Origin: Pilaira anomala
Taxonomy: Eukaryota > Mucoromycota > Mucoromycetes > Mucorales > Mucoraceae
Assembly: GCA_025716855.1 (NCBI GenBank)
Contig: JAIXMQ010000036.1
Coordinates: 1-64,000, forward strand
DNA length: 64,000 nt
Reading direction: 5' to 3'
The translations under genes and the position numbers were made by a program. Positions 34,783-46,572 of the stretch are shown here, piece after piece; position 1 is the first letter of the stretch; each line of letters starts with the position of its first letter. The notes below the pieces were generated by a model that saw nothing but the letters and a program-made list of their open reading frames with translations, ran no database searches and had not been told where the DNA came from.

Positions 34783-34854
34783 CCTTTTATTTATTTATTT
34801 ATTATTTATATAAAAATAAAAAAAGCCCCCCCAAAAAAATAAATAAATAAAAGG
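34783..34854 (+). promoter_or_regulatory. Perfect 18-bp inverted repeat ending at the start codon
   Basis: CCTTTTATTTATTTATTT (34783-34800) is the exact reverse complement of AAATAAATAAATAAAAGG (34837-34854). The second arm ends on the base before the ATG at 34855. If both arms are in the mRNA they could form a hairpin with a 36-nt loop at the initiation site. The arms are simple TTTA repeats with GC caps, so chance is possible. A CA repeat (34752-34772) and C12 (34773-34784) lie just upstream. Confidence 0.5.
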
Positions 34855-37736
34855 ATGCTACCACCTTTTATAAAACACGGTGGTCGGTCTTCTTCTTCCA
34901 CCAACACAACTGTCAGTCCAACCGACTACATTCCCAAGCACCGAAAACCCAGCCAACCTCACTTAACAACCGATATGCTTTCACTTGACTTGGGTTCTAC
35001 TACCACCACTACAACCACCACAACCACAAACACAACAAGCAAGTCAAAACCATTTTATAAAGAAAAAAAATACACTAATCTATCAGGCACAACAAGTTCT
35101 CGCCGTTCATTATACCATCCACGATCCAAATGGCTTAAACTATTCTTAATTGTCGTAGGACTTTTATTCATCTTTGGATACATTCCTTTCTTTAGGTTTC
35201 TCAAGTCAAGTCCTGACCTTACCAAACCTCCAGCTTCATGGCACATTCAAACAGACCCTACTGTGTCCATCATCGAACGAGATCAAATTATTTTATATCG
35301 AATTATCGGTAACGACTTACCTCCTCGTCATAAAGAAGGTCAAACTTTATCAAATTTACAATTCATTTTGGATCATGAACCTTCTTTTCCAAACACTCAA
35401 AAGATATTTTTATTAAATAGAATTATTGATCCAGTCAATGAAGCCACCATCATACGTTTACTCGATAGTTATCATATGCAATACATTAGAGTCCCTTTTG
35501 ATCAACAGGAATATGAACAATTAGATTTTCAACTCGAAAAGTTTCCTGACCCTGATTTCCTTCACTCAGATGATTATCGTAGGTTCTCTAAAGTCTCTAA
35601 ATTAAGAGCTTTAGATTATACCTATCATGTAAAGAATCTATATGCCATGAACAATGTAAGTCTGTAGATCTCTTTTTTTTTATTCTTTATTTCTTTAAAT
35701 TCTAAAAATATCTGTTATTTATAGAATGGTGGACGTAACACAGCAATTCAACATGGTCGCAGTTTACCTAACGCTAAATGGATTATGCCCTTTGACGGTA
35801 ACTGTTACCTAAGTCATAATGGCTTTGAAGAAATAAGATCTCAGTTGGATAAATTTGGAAAAGATACAAAATACTTTGTTGTACCCATGACTCGTCTTTT
35901 AAACAATTCCGTCTTATTGAACAATTTAGATGAAAGACCGAAAACACCTGAAGAACCTCAAATTATCTTTCGATATGATGCTACAGAAGAATATAATTTA
36001 AATATGCGATACGGTCGTAGAAGCAAGGTTTGTTTCTTATATATATATATATATATATACATGTATACTTATTTATTTGGTTGTAGCTCGAATTATTATG
36101 GTGTTTAGGTGCATTAGAAAACCGTCGTTTAAATCGTCCCACAGTCCCATGGGAACCTACTGAACGTCCCTACAGTAAAGATAAAGGTAATTTCAAGAAC
36201 ATTGGTTGGGTATTTCGATTATTCTCTGGTAACCCATCACAAGAAGAGAACAAAAAAGAAGCCTCTTCTATCCGTGCATTCAATCGATTAATGGCCATTC
36301 AATCTTCCTTGGATAGTCTGGACGAAAGTATCGCTCGCAAGACATTTCATCACGATAAATTATTCTTATATAACGATCAATCCATGAATCAAGTCAGATA
36401 CGATTATTGGACAAAGAATCCCGAGGTTCGTGTGGCTATTGAAAAACTTGAATCCAAGGCTGAATCCATCTTGATTGAATCTCAAAGAAGATTAGCTCCT
36501 ACCATGTCTTCTTCTACTACCACCGCTGCCACTTCTTCTGAAGAACAAGAAGAAAAAGAAAGAAACACGTTACCTCATCCATTTGATACCGTACCGGAAA
36601 AAGATGAACTCGGTCCTTTATCTCAAAATGTCACCATCTTAACTTTAGCAAATTACTTTACTGGAAACGAAAAATTCGGTCGTGGTGCTGCAAACTTAAT
36701 TCGTGTTCATTTCTTGAACGAGTACGCTGTAGAGGATGAAGACGAATACAATTCAGCTCGTAGAATACCAGACGATAGCCATCTTTTGGATTTCCTTTCT
36801 GATCAAGGCTATTATTTCCCAAGTCTAAGCCGCATCTCTCATGTCGTACCTAAATACAGTAACAACAGGATCCTCAATACCTCCGACTTGACAAAAACAG
36901 ATATTTCCTCTTTATTAGATTGTATTCGTGCTCTGCGCCATATGCAAGCCCTCACTCATAAAGAATACATTGATCTTCAAGCAATCACCGCTGAATTCTT
37001 GGAATATTTGGTCACTTCACCTACCGGCATTCATTTAGCTCAAATGACAGATCATCGTGGCGTTTTGTACGACTTACAAGTCATTGCCATGGCTGCTTTT
37101 ACAGATGACGTTAGACTCTTTTTACGTGTAGCAAACAGATGTCGTATGCGAATCGGTAAACAATTTAGAGAAGATGGTTCTCAACCCTTTGAAGAGAGTT
37201 CAACTCGAGGTAGATTATTATCTTCTGGTGCAGATATTGACCCGAATATGGAATGGAGAGCTCTTTTACATTACGAGACTTTAAATTTACAGTACTGGAC
37301 TTTATTAACAAGAGGTATACAAAATGCTGGGATCGCAAAAGATATCTGGCATTATAAAGCTGCTAATAATGCTCAAATCTCTCATTCGGTCGTGGCTCAT
37401 TTAAAGAAATATTTAAATGCTTTACCTAAATTGACGGCTGGTGACGCTGCTTTTGTTAAATCAAGATTACAACCTTTAGCTTATATGGCTCAAGCTGCTT
37501 TTAGTCATAGCCATTATGCAAATACAACTGTAGATGAACATGTGAAAAGTGTCACTGAGGCTGATAGATTATGGATGGTCAAACATGTGTCGGACTTTGG
37601 TGAACGATGGGATTTATTCGAACAACATTTTGAACCTACTGATATTGATCAAGATATTGCTAAATTAATGTATGACGATGAAGTCAAAGGAAGATTAGGT
37701 ATTCCTCCTTTCTGGATGCTTAGTTCTTCACCTTAA
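34855..37736 (+). CDS. Type II membrane protein with glycosyltransferase-like and alginate-lyase-like regions
   Basis: Three exons (34855-35655, 35725-36027, 36087-37736) give 917 codons. A Ser/Thr-rich cytosolic N-terminus (including ten Thr) precedes one transmembrane helix (about residues 93-113), so the bulk should face the Golgi or secretory lumen. Residues about 145-450 contain ILYRIIGNDLPPRHKEGQTL and the acidic motif WIMPFDGNCYLS, reminiscent of a glycosyltransferase-type domain of bacterial and algal proteins. Residues about 545-900 (LANYFTGNEKFGRGAANLIR, TDHRGVLYDLQVIAMAAFTD) resemble the alginate lyase family fold, where a similar N/H-x-x-x-x-YD segment lines the active site. A role in making or trimming uronic-acid-containing wall polysaccharide is my inference. 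Domain assignment is from memory of motifs and should be tested. Confidence 0.6.
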
Positions 37737-37928
37737 AAAAAATTGTTAAATAATACACACACACACACACACACACACACATAAGCTCAACACACACATT
37801 ACTATTTTTTTTTTTATTTTTTTTTTTTACTTTTTATACATCTTTAGAAAAAAACACACACATTTTATAAATCATTTTTTACCAAAAAAAAAAAAAAAAA
37901 ACATACTTGTCTTTCTACTCTAATATTT

Positions 37929-39712
37929 TTATTCTTCATCATCATCATCAATTAAAAAATCTTTAATTTGACCTAATAATCTATTATCTCTACTTTGATC
38001 TACTACAGATTCAACAACATAAGGTGGCAAGTTTTCAATTGTAGTTTCGTTATAATCCTTAAGATCTACTTGACAGTTATAACACATGAATTGGTTCATA
38101 TCCATTTGTGTCTTTTTATCTTCTGCACTACTACTACATCCACCTGTGTTACCACCACAACATCCTTCTGCACTCGTAGTAGAACAACATCCATCTTCCT
38201 TCTTGGCTGATTCTACACCTTCTACATCAGTCACTGTAATATGTCTTCTCCATTCAGCAATACCTGACTCTAAAGGCCTACATACACACACATACAAATT
38301 AAGTATTTTCTTTCTTTCTCTCTCTTTCTATACACACTTACATTAAACACATGGCACAGGTCTTTGTCAAATCCATATCAGCAGAAGGTTGCAACTTGGT
38401 AATCGTTCTACAAATCGTACTGACAGTAGACGAAAACTCTCTTTCAATAGCCACAATAAACTCTTCAGTTAAACGTTCAATGGATGATTTACCTGGCATC
38501 ATCGTACTGAAATTAAATGCTGGCATAATATATCGATCAATCTTTGAGAAGTAATTATAGAATCCAATTTCCTTGCTAAGCATATCCTTCATGGGTCTCA
38601 TGATACAAATATCCTTGAAACTGATCTCGTTATCCACTCCAATATCTAAAGGTAATGTATACCCACGACCTTTACTGGTCATTGCAATCATCTTGATCGC
38701 TTGACGAGTTGCTGAGTCACCCATAAAGATAAAAGAACAACTATGGTTCAGTTTAGTATGGCTTTTTCTCATTTTTATTTTATATCTAAACTTACCCTTC
38801 ACGTTTAGCTACAGTCACAAGCATCTTCATTTTAAGGTTCCAAATCAAATCTTCTTTAGATGCAGTCTTTTTAATACTATCAAATAACGTTTTCAATTGC
38901 TCTGCAAGTGGTTTCGTACTATTCTTTTGTACACATTGAACAAAATGTTCTATTTCATAAAGAAATACTATATCAGCTATACTAAATTCTAAAAAAAGTT
39001 TTTCGTCATCATCATCTTACCGTATTCTCCATTTTCAATACCCCCAGAACTCGATTTCAAAATCTTATTAAACTCTCCACTATTCGTAAATTCAGGTCCA
39101 AACACTTCCTCTAAACGATGACTAAAGTATTCAAATCCATCAAAGTCTTTCTTCATATTCTCTGCTAATTTTTCAGAATATCCCTTCTATAAACAAACCC
39201 CAATAAGTTACCTTTGTCATTTGTATTATTATTATTATTATTATTAAACTTACATTATTTTCAAATAAAGAACTTTCATCAATATGACAGACAATAGCTT
39301 CAGGAATAAGTTGAATCTTCTTCTTTTCAGTAGGCACAACTCGCATAAAGTTCTTTGTCAAGTTGACCATAGCACTATATTCATAACATAAGTCATTGTC
39401 CTTTTTTTTTTTTTTTTATTAGATTCATAAACAACTTACATAGAAGAAGGCCCTCCAGAACAAGCTAATAAAACTTTACCATTCTTTCTATTTCCGTTTC
39501 TCAAACGAAGTAAAATAGATCGGTACTTTCCTACAAACGTAAACATAAAACAAGATCTATTTTCTCTTTATTCAGTAACAAAGATCTCTTTTTTTTCTGT
39601 CTATTTCAAAAAAAAAAAAAGAAAAAACTTACTGGCAGTAATACGCTTGTCGGATTAAAACTGTAGCTGATTCAGTTTTACACTTGCAGCATTTCTTATC
39701 CGAGGCCTTCAT
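37929..39712 (-). CDS. NCS2: CTU2/NCS2, cytosolic tRNA 2-thiolation protein
   Basis: With Ctu1/Ncs6 this protein thiolates the wobble uridine of tRNA-Lys, -Glu and -Gln using sulfur from Urm1. Exon 1 (39633-39712) encodes the zinc-binding KCCKCKTESATVLIRQAYYC; the second CxxC pair (YCQSC) is completed only when the acceptor at 39557 is used, giving the family pattern CF..FVGKYRSILL. The PP-loop-like LLACSGGPSS follows. C-terminal motifs include EEFIVAIEREFSSTVSTICR, CAMCLM and NQFMCYNCQVDL, so a second Cys cluster is kept. Unusual is a Cys/Ser/Gly-rich insert (EDGCCSTTSAEGCCGGNTGG) between them. An acidic DDDDEE ends the protein. Several short introns interrupt the gene. Confidence 0.93.
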
Positions 39713-40263
39713 AGTGTGTATTGATAAAAAGTTATTAGAAAAGAAGAGAAAAAGAAGAAAGTGAAAAAAAAAAATTTGATTGGCTTTTTTCAAAGGTTTA
39801 AAGTTCAGAAAGAAAATCCCATTTTTTTCGAATCAATTTCCTCAAGAAGTATGTATGTACATAAATGTAAAAGTGCTTTCAACTCAAAAGAGAAAACTAT
39901 AAACAGTTGAAAAGAGAATTACTTTTACCAAAGGCTTAATAAATTATGCAATTAGGTTAACTTCATGATTCCTATTTTACATTTATATACGATATGTTAA
40001 AACGCAGTATGTATAAATAACTAGAATTTTATATTATTATAAATCTTTTATTGAATAAATCAAGATATAAAAGTATTTTTGAAATGAGTATATAATTTTT
40101 ATTTTTTTTTATAAACTTTAATTGAGAAGCAAGGATAAAAGGAAGTGAAAAAAAAAAAATAAAGGGATGGAATAGAATGAAAAAAAGAAAAAGAAAAGAA
40201 GAAGAAGCAATGATAAAATGGGGGGAAATGATATGTGAGAAAAAGTGTGGGAGGGGGAGGGAA
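39713..40263. other. Spacer between CTU2 (5' end) and the HECT gene (3' end)
   Basis: About 550 bp, AT-rich, with a purine-rich stretch (40140-40262) just beyond the HECT stop on the plus strand. No gene is supported. Confidence 0.5.
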
Positions 40264-40971
40264 TTAAGAAAGTAAGAAACTATTTTGACCTTCTTTCATT
40301 GACGTTAAAAGTCTTGCATGCATGATTTCCTTTGAAGTATAAGCAGGCATCTTAAGATAATTAGCACACGTCATAACCGAAGGTAAATAATCATCTGCTG
40401 TCAAAGGATCTTCTGGAATCTTGCGTACCACCGTAAACACAGGACGCAACGCCTTCCATCCTCCAATAGGTAATCGAGGTGACCCGGTCGTGAACTGTAA
40501 GAACGCTCGTTTCTCTGTCAAATTCATGTCGGAAAGGATCTCCAAGAGATAACGCACGGGTTCACTTTCCATTGTAAATCCATGATCCGCTCGAATCGTA
40601 TCAGCTAATGTCGCATAACTCCAATCTTCTTCTGCTTTACCAAAGAGTGATACAAGTTCTGAATGTGTCAACAGCTTTAAATCGTCAATCGCAAAGAGTC
40701 GATTGAATCCTTCTCTGAATGCTGTCACTTGTTGTGCAATACCACTGCCTGCAATACTGTCTTGAAGTAATTCAATGTATTCTTCTACATTATTGATCGT
40801 CACTGGGATTTCTGACCCGCCTGTCTTGAGTTCATACGTTTGATCTCCTGGAAGTGTAAAGTCTAAGCACAAGTCATCTAATGATGCGTCATGTACACGA
40901 ATATCGTTAATGGCTTTGACCTTTTCCCTATGCGTCTATAAACAAATAAATTGAATACGATTTAAATTTAT

Positions 40972-41029
<58 letters not shown>

Positions 41030-42254
41030 TTTGAAGAATCACTATTGATTTCACGTTTCTTTTCAATAAAGGATTGTAACATGTTGATAGATTTAGCTAA
41101 TACTGGATCAATTTCCTACGTTTTTTTTTTTAAAAAAAAAAAAATTAATATATATACATATATATAAAAAGATTCAATTTTTTTTTTTTCTACCATCAAG
41201 AGTTCAGGACTGAGTTCAACATGATCTAAAGCCACCTTAAAGAAAGCAGGACTAAAAGGAATATCAATGATTCTAAAATCCAATAACCCTTTCGCAATAA
41301 ACTGTCCTAACGTCTTGTACAAATGAACAATCTTCTTGGTCGATCTCGAACTTGATTTAGCCAACGTCTTGGGGAACAAACCCTGAGGCGATTCAACGTA
41401 CCCCTTTTCTGACTTATTGGATCCTCTCCACATATTCAATGAATGTTTACTGAACTCCTTTGAAGTAGAAGCATAGAATTCCAAAGTAGGTCCCATACCC
41501 GTACCTTCTTCTCCCATGTACTCAATTTCAAGTACCGTAGGTGAACTTCCAAACAAATCAAGGATCTTGATAGCCGATTCCAACATCTGACTACGTACAA
41601 TACGTACCTTTTGTCTTTCCATACGTCCCAACACAGGTTGTTGATCATCGTTATTACGAGGTCCATTCTGTGTATTATTACGCATCTGAAGACTTTGCCA
41701 TCGCGCAATCAATCGTGAGTACCCAAACGATGTACTCTGAATAAACAAGTACCGTGTCTCAAACGGGAACAAGAATGGGGCTACTTGCATTAACCAATAA
41801 GACCAAGCAGGTAAACATGAACTGGCTACAATCAACGGCTCTTCTAATTGTCGGTTCATTTTAGCTGTCAGCTTTCGATTGATAAAATCTTGAGATGAAA
41901 TACCCATAGGTCCTTTCGCAATAGCAGGTGAAAGTGCTTTTAAGAGGTCAAGCACTTGACTACACGTGCTGTCGTCTGTGAGTTCCTTAGGTCGAACAAC
42001 GTTCGCTAATTGACGCGTAGGTGTGGAGGAGGCTTGTTTCGCTTCCGCTTCACTGACTTCTGCTGCAGATACCCAGATACGTTCATAAGTGATTGGATAC
42101 GATGTAGACCAGAAGTTACGGCCTTTACGGTGTTCGTTCTCTGGATTCATTTCGTATTGGTGTACAGCAGCATATACCGTTGAATCGTTGTGGATTACAG
42201 TACCGTGTAAAGAGAATTGAATTTTCCATTCACCATCCTTTTTCTTATTGGCAT

Positions 42255-42285
<31 letters not shown>

Positions 42286-45200
42286 AGCTGTAGCTGTAGC
42301 TTTCGATGTAGTGGCAGAGGAAGAAGCAGCGGTATCTAATGTATCCTCTTCATCTTCTGTTTTGACAACGACAGCATCGGCCATTTCAATATCTTCATCT
42401 TCTGGAGGATCAATCTCCATTTCATCTTTACCATCATCAATCAACACATGTTGTTCACTTTCCTCATCCTCATCGTCCTCTTCTTCTTCTTCATCCTCCT
42501 CCTCCTCCATATCACCCATAGTGGAAGTATTGATACGTGCCAACAAATATTCTTCTAATACACGGAAAGTAGCGACTGCATGAGTTGAGACCATCAACTG
42601 CTTATAAGCGTTTGGAATATCATCACCAGACCCAGATAATCTTAACCGTAATTGTTTAGCCAACATACTAGTGGGGTTACGTAAACTTTCCGTAGAGGAA
42701 GATTCAAGTGGTGTCACCACCTCAAACGCTTCAGAACGACTCAAGATTTCTTGTAAACGTACCACGAGTTTCTTGAGTGCATTGTTCCCATTTGGATCCA
42801 AATCGGGGGTCTCAATAAAGATGGACTCAAATAACTTGATACGATCTTGAAGAGGAGATGTCATGGTTTTATCATCATCCACTGTCAAGTAAGCTAATAA
42901 GGCTTTCATTAAACCAGAATTAATCAACTCAAAGCTACTGATACCCATGATCGAATCACGTAAATAAATGGATAATTGTCTCAAGGTCTTTTCAGATAAA
43001 GGATCTTCAGGGCTTGGATGTCGGATTTCGTTGGTAAACTGAATGATTTCCTTTAAACTGTTTCCTGTCGTAGGTACACCCTCTTCTGATTGCTTTGCTG
43101 CATAATGTTCAATAAAGTATTGTGCTAATTGAATAATGTATTTACGTGTAGAGCCTTTTCCAACTCCCTTTTCTGCTTCAATAGCATGATGATGTTGTTG
43201 TTGTTGTTGTTGACGATTTAATCTTTGTTGTAAGAGATCGTATCGACTACGTAATAAAGCTTGAAGATCGCCACGATCGAATAATCTACGTCTTGCATCG
43301 TTGGTTGTAGGTGTAGAGGATGAAGATGCATTCTCTTGATTAGATGATGATTCCTTTCCTCCTCCTCTTCCTTCTTCTTCTTCATCATCATCATCGTTTT
43401 CTTCTTCTTCTTCTTCCTCGTCGTCATCGTCATCATCATCAGATGGATCCTTTCTTAAAAGTTCTTCTTCTCTCTTTTCAACATCGGTTGTAGCAGTAGT
43501 AGCAGTTGTATCATCACTTTCATCAACTGTCGTACTATTTAAATCAACAGTAGCAGCCGCAGCCACCTTCTTTTGTTGTTGTTGCTGTTGTTGTTGTTGC
43601 TGTTGTTGTTGTTGATCTTCTTCTCCTTCTTCTACAACCAAAGGTAATTTAGAGATATTTTCAATTTCATAAAGTACACCTTCTCTTTCAAACAAAAAGT
43701 GATAAATCTTGGGTAACTTCTTGATTAACAATTCAGTTTGATAAAGTGCATCAATTAATAAAGCAGGATGTTCTTGTCGAGTCAAGATACCAGATAAGAA
43801 ACTTGATAATGAAACGTTTTTGAGGACCTTGGAAAGGGTATCCACATCTGAATAATGAATGAGTTTCACAAGCGTATGTGTGACCAATTGACGTACACGT
43901 AAATTGACTGTGGATGCATACATGTCCAAGATGAGTGGAATTAAAATAGTGTCTATTTTTAATAAGACAGTAGGATCATTTTGAAACCAAGCTACACGAG
44001 GATCAAGTGTTGTCTCATTTGGTTCATGACGTGCAGGTCCAGTTTGATCTTTAAATCTTCTTGAACTAAACATATCATCTTTTGGTAAGGAAGGTAATAA
44101 ATCAACAATGGTCTTCATGATTGTAGGTACTGAATCACGCCATTTGGTATCAAGAGTAATATGAATTGGTTTTTCATGATCTAGAGTAGGTACAGTGGAA
44201 GCACCAGTCAAGATTTGATAGAATGCATCAATGATACCTAATTTCAATAACTCAAAGCTAAGTTGAGGTGAAGCCTTTGAGATACTTCGAAAGATACGTA
44301 ATAAATCTTGAAAAGTACCAGAATGTACAGCATTTGAATTACCGGAAATAGGAATCAATCCAAACAAGATTTTCAATAAATCCACCGTAATAACACGTTC
44401 CAAAGACTCGCGATGATTACGATAACTTTCTGCAATTCGAACCCAACAATGACAAGTTAATTCAACCACGGATCGATCCGAATAATTCATTGTGTTCATC
44501 AAAGTAGGTGTGACTTCCATCACTTGAGAAAATGATTCTTGATCTATACCTCGCATACAGTTAGATGCTGTACGTAATGCAGTACGTTGAGCATGAATAC
44601 TAAAGAAATCAAAGTACATCATTACAGCACTTAATCCACCTTCATTTACTACCGCTCTAGGTAATTGAGCAGAAATCTTTTCGAGAGCATAGAGTGCTTG
44701 TTCTGCTAAATCAATGTATTGAATCGATTTCAATTTTTGACATAAGACTCGAATAGCACCATGAAATACAACAGAGGTAATTGCAGTTGGCATTGCTTCT
44801 AATAAATTTGAAATACAACGACAAGCAAGTAACATGACTTCTGGATTACCACCAGAGAAACCTTCACTCATAGCTAAAGCAAGCATCATATCTTCATCCA
44901 TTTCTTCTGTACCAGCACCAGCACCAGTCATTGACATCATATCATCAGGTCCTTTCATGATACGAACTAATTCTTTACAGAAGTTATCACTTGAAAAGTA
45001 TCCAGCTAAATTATCTTCTGAACTGACAGAAAGTATTTCTGCTAATTCTTGTAATGCCACTAATTGGATCGTTGGATCATCTCCTCCGTTTCTTAAACTA
45101 GATAAAATCGATCGAAATCGACTTGAATCAGAAGACATCATACCACCAAATAAACCTTGGATTTGGAGTCCTAATGTTCTTCTAACATTTGATAATTCAT

Positions 45201-45752
45201 CATCTTGGTCTTCTTCGTCGTCTTCTTCTTCTTCTTGGTCATCATCATCTTCCTCCTCTTCCTCTTCTTCTTCTTCTCTTGGTTCATCCCATCTATCATG
45301 CATTACATCTTCCTCCTCTTCATCTTCATCACCATCATTGTTATATAAATCAAGTGAATTATCTACATTTTCCATTTCCTCTTTACTACTAAATCATTGA
45401 AAAAATGTTAAATTAAAAGAAAAATTGTTAAATTAATGAAAAACTTACGTTGAAGGAGTCGTGGCGGCAGTTGATTTCGTAGGAGTTACAGAACTTTCAC
45501 CTGCCTTTTGTTTTCCTTTTGTATCCATTTTGGTCTTTTTATTATTTAATTCTTGTTCTTTTTCGAGTTTTCGCTTTTCAGACCTATAAAAAAGAAATGT
45601 AAATTTTTATTTTTATATTTACTCTTTTTATTTTACCTAGTGGTTGGTTTATTCACAGACTCCTTTTTATTTCTTAAACTATAACGTTCAGTGGCTGTAG
45701 AAGAAGAGTCCTTTTTGTTATTTCTTTTTAATTTATTGGACTTTTGTTCCAT
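40264..45752 (-). CDS. UFD4: UFD4/TRIP12-type HECT E3 ubiquitin ligase
   Basis: Five exons (45637-45752, 45449-45593 adjusted to end at 45583, 41194-45388, 41029-41115, 40264-40935) give 1734 codons. An acidic N-terminus precedes armadillo-like repeats (IQLVALQELAEILSVSSEDN, LLACRCISNLLEAMPTAITS) typical of TRIP12/UFD4. After disordered acidic, poly-Gln and poly-Ser stretches comes the HECT domain (LEIEYMGEEGTGMGPTLEFY). The catalytic Cys is in LPSVMTCANYLKMPAYTSKE at about residue 1703. The family adds K29/K48 chains to ubiquitin-fusion and N-degron substrates for the proteasome. The intron at 40936-41028 is mostly a 52-base A tract in the sense direction. Three Gln or Asp/Glu repeats make the length prone to vary among strains. 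Confidence 0.94.
40975..41026. repeat. T52 homopolymer inside a HECT-gene intron
   Basis: About 52 consecutive T on the plus strand. In the sense strand it is an A52 run directly after the GT donor, filling more than half of a 93-bp intron. Confidence 0.93.
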
Positions 45753-46572
45753 AAGAGAAAGGGGGTGTTTTTTTTTTTGTTGTTTGTTTGAAAAAAAAGC
45801 CTTTTTTTTTCCTCTTTTTTTTATGTTGTTGTTGTAAATAAAACTCTCTTTTTTTTTTTTTCTCTGTGTGTGTTTTTTTTTTTTTGTTCTTGTTCTTGTA
45901 AAGTAAAAAAAAGTAAAAAGAATCAAGTGTTTTTTTTTTTTATATAGTTAGTTAAAAAGAAAAGGAGAGCGTGTTATTTAAAAATAAACAAAAAGAAAAA
46001 AAGAAACGTTTTGAACAAAAAAAAAAAGGTGGTGTTGTACTTTTTTTTGAAGAAACTCAGTACATGACTGCTGAAAAGAAAAAAGTTAAATTACGTAATA
46101 TATGGATTTTGTCGCAGCATTCTTATGTAGTATCATACAAGAATCTAGACTCCTTGTGATGAATGAATCATCAGCAGTCTATAACAGCAATGAAACTCAT
46201 TGAAGTAGTAACAACCACAACTGAAACAAAAGTTACTCCATGATTTTTAAACAAGATATAATAGTGAAAAGCTTCTGAGAACTGTAGAGAAACTGATATG
46301 TATAAACTAGAGAGCTTCTTTTCACTGATACATTGACACACTAATATTTGAAAGCATCGTTACACAGTTTGTCTATTTCTTTTGATTATTATTATTACAA
46401 GCTACGTAATTGACTACTTAAATTTTTTTTTGTTTTTTTAAATACCACCTTTTTGTATTTTTTTTATTACATACTCCCCCTTTTTTCTCTTTTCTTTCTT
46501 TCTCTTACCCTTTCTCTTTTTTTTTTTTTTTTCAAAATTCCCATACTTAAAGAAAAAAGAAGCAACTTAATA
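45753..46572. other. Divergent promoter region, HECT ligase / deubiquitinase
   Basis: About 820 bp between the starts of a UFD4-type ligase and a USP-type deubiquitinase. Both sides are T- or A-rich; there is a pyrimidine-rich stretch at 46470-46545 ahead of the deubiquitinase. No gene or clear binding-site motif was recognised. Confidence 0.5.

Larger units (their letters stand above)
33808..34854. other. Spacer holding the aminopeptidase relic and a simple-repeat promoter
   Basis: About 1.05 kb. It contains the decayed aminopeptidase copy (about 34014-34465), a T34 run (34599-34632), a CA repeat, a C12 tract and the inverted repeat just before the next start. There is no intact gene. Confidence 0.65.

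Noticed and set aside
42248..42583. Plus-strand frame rich in Leu, Val and Ser
   Set aside because: It is the antisense shadow of the poly-Ser and acidic stretches of the HECT ligase gene.
44834..45400. Plus-strand 188-codon frame rich in Ser
   Set aside because: Antisense of the acidic N-terminus of the HECT ligase; the minus-strand frame carries the real domain motifs.
45633..45926. A longer upstream start for the HECT ligase at about 45926
   Set aside because: The extension is Lys/Thr-rich low-complexity from poly-T DNA; the inner ATG at 45752 begins the plausible basic N-terminus.
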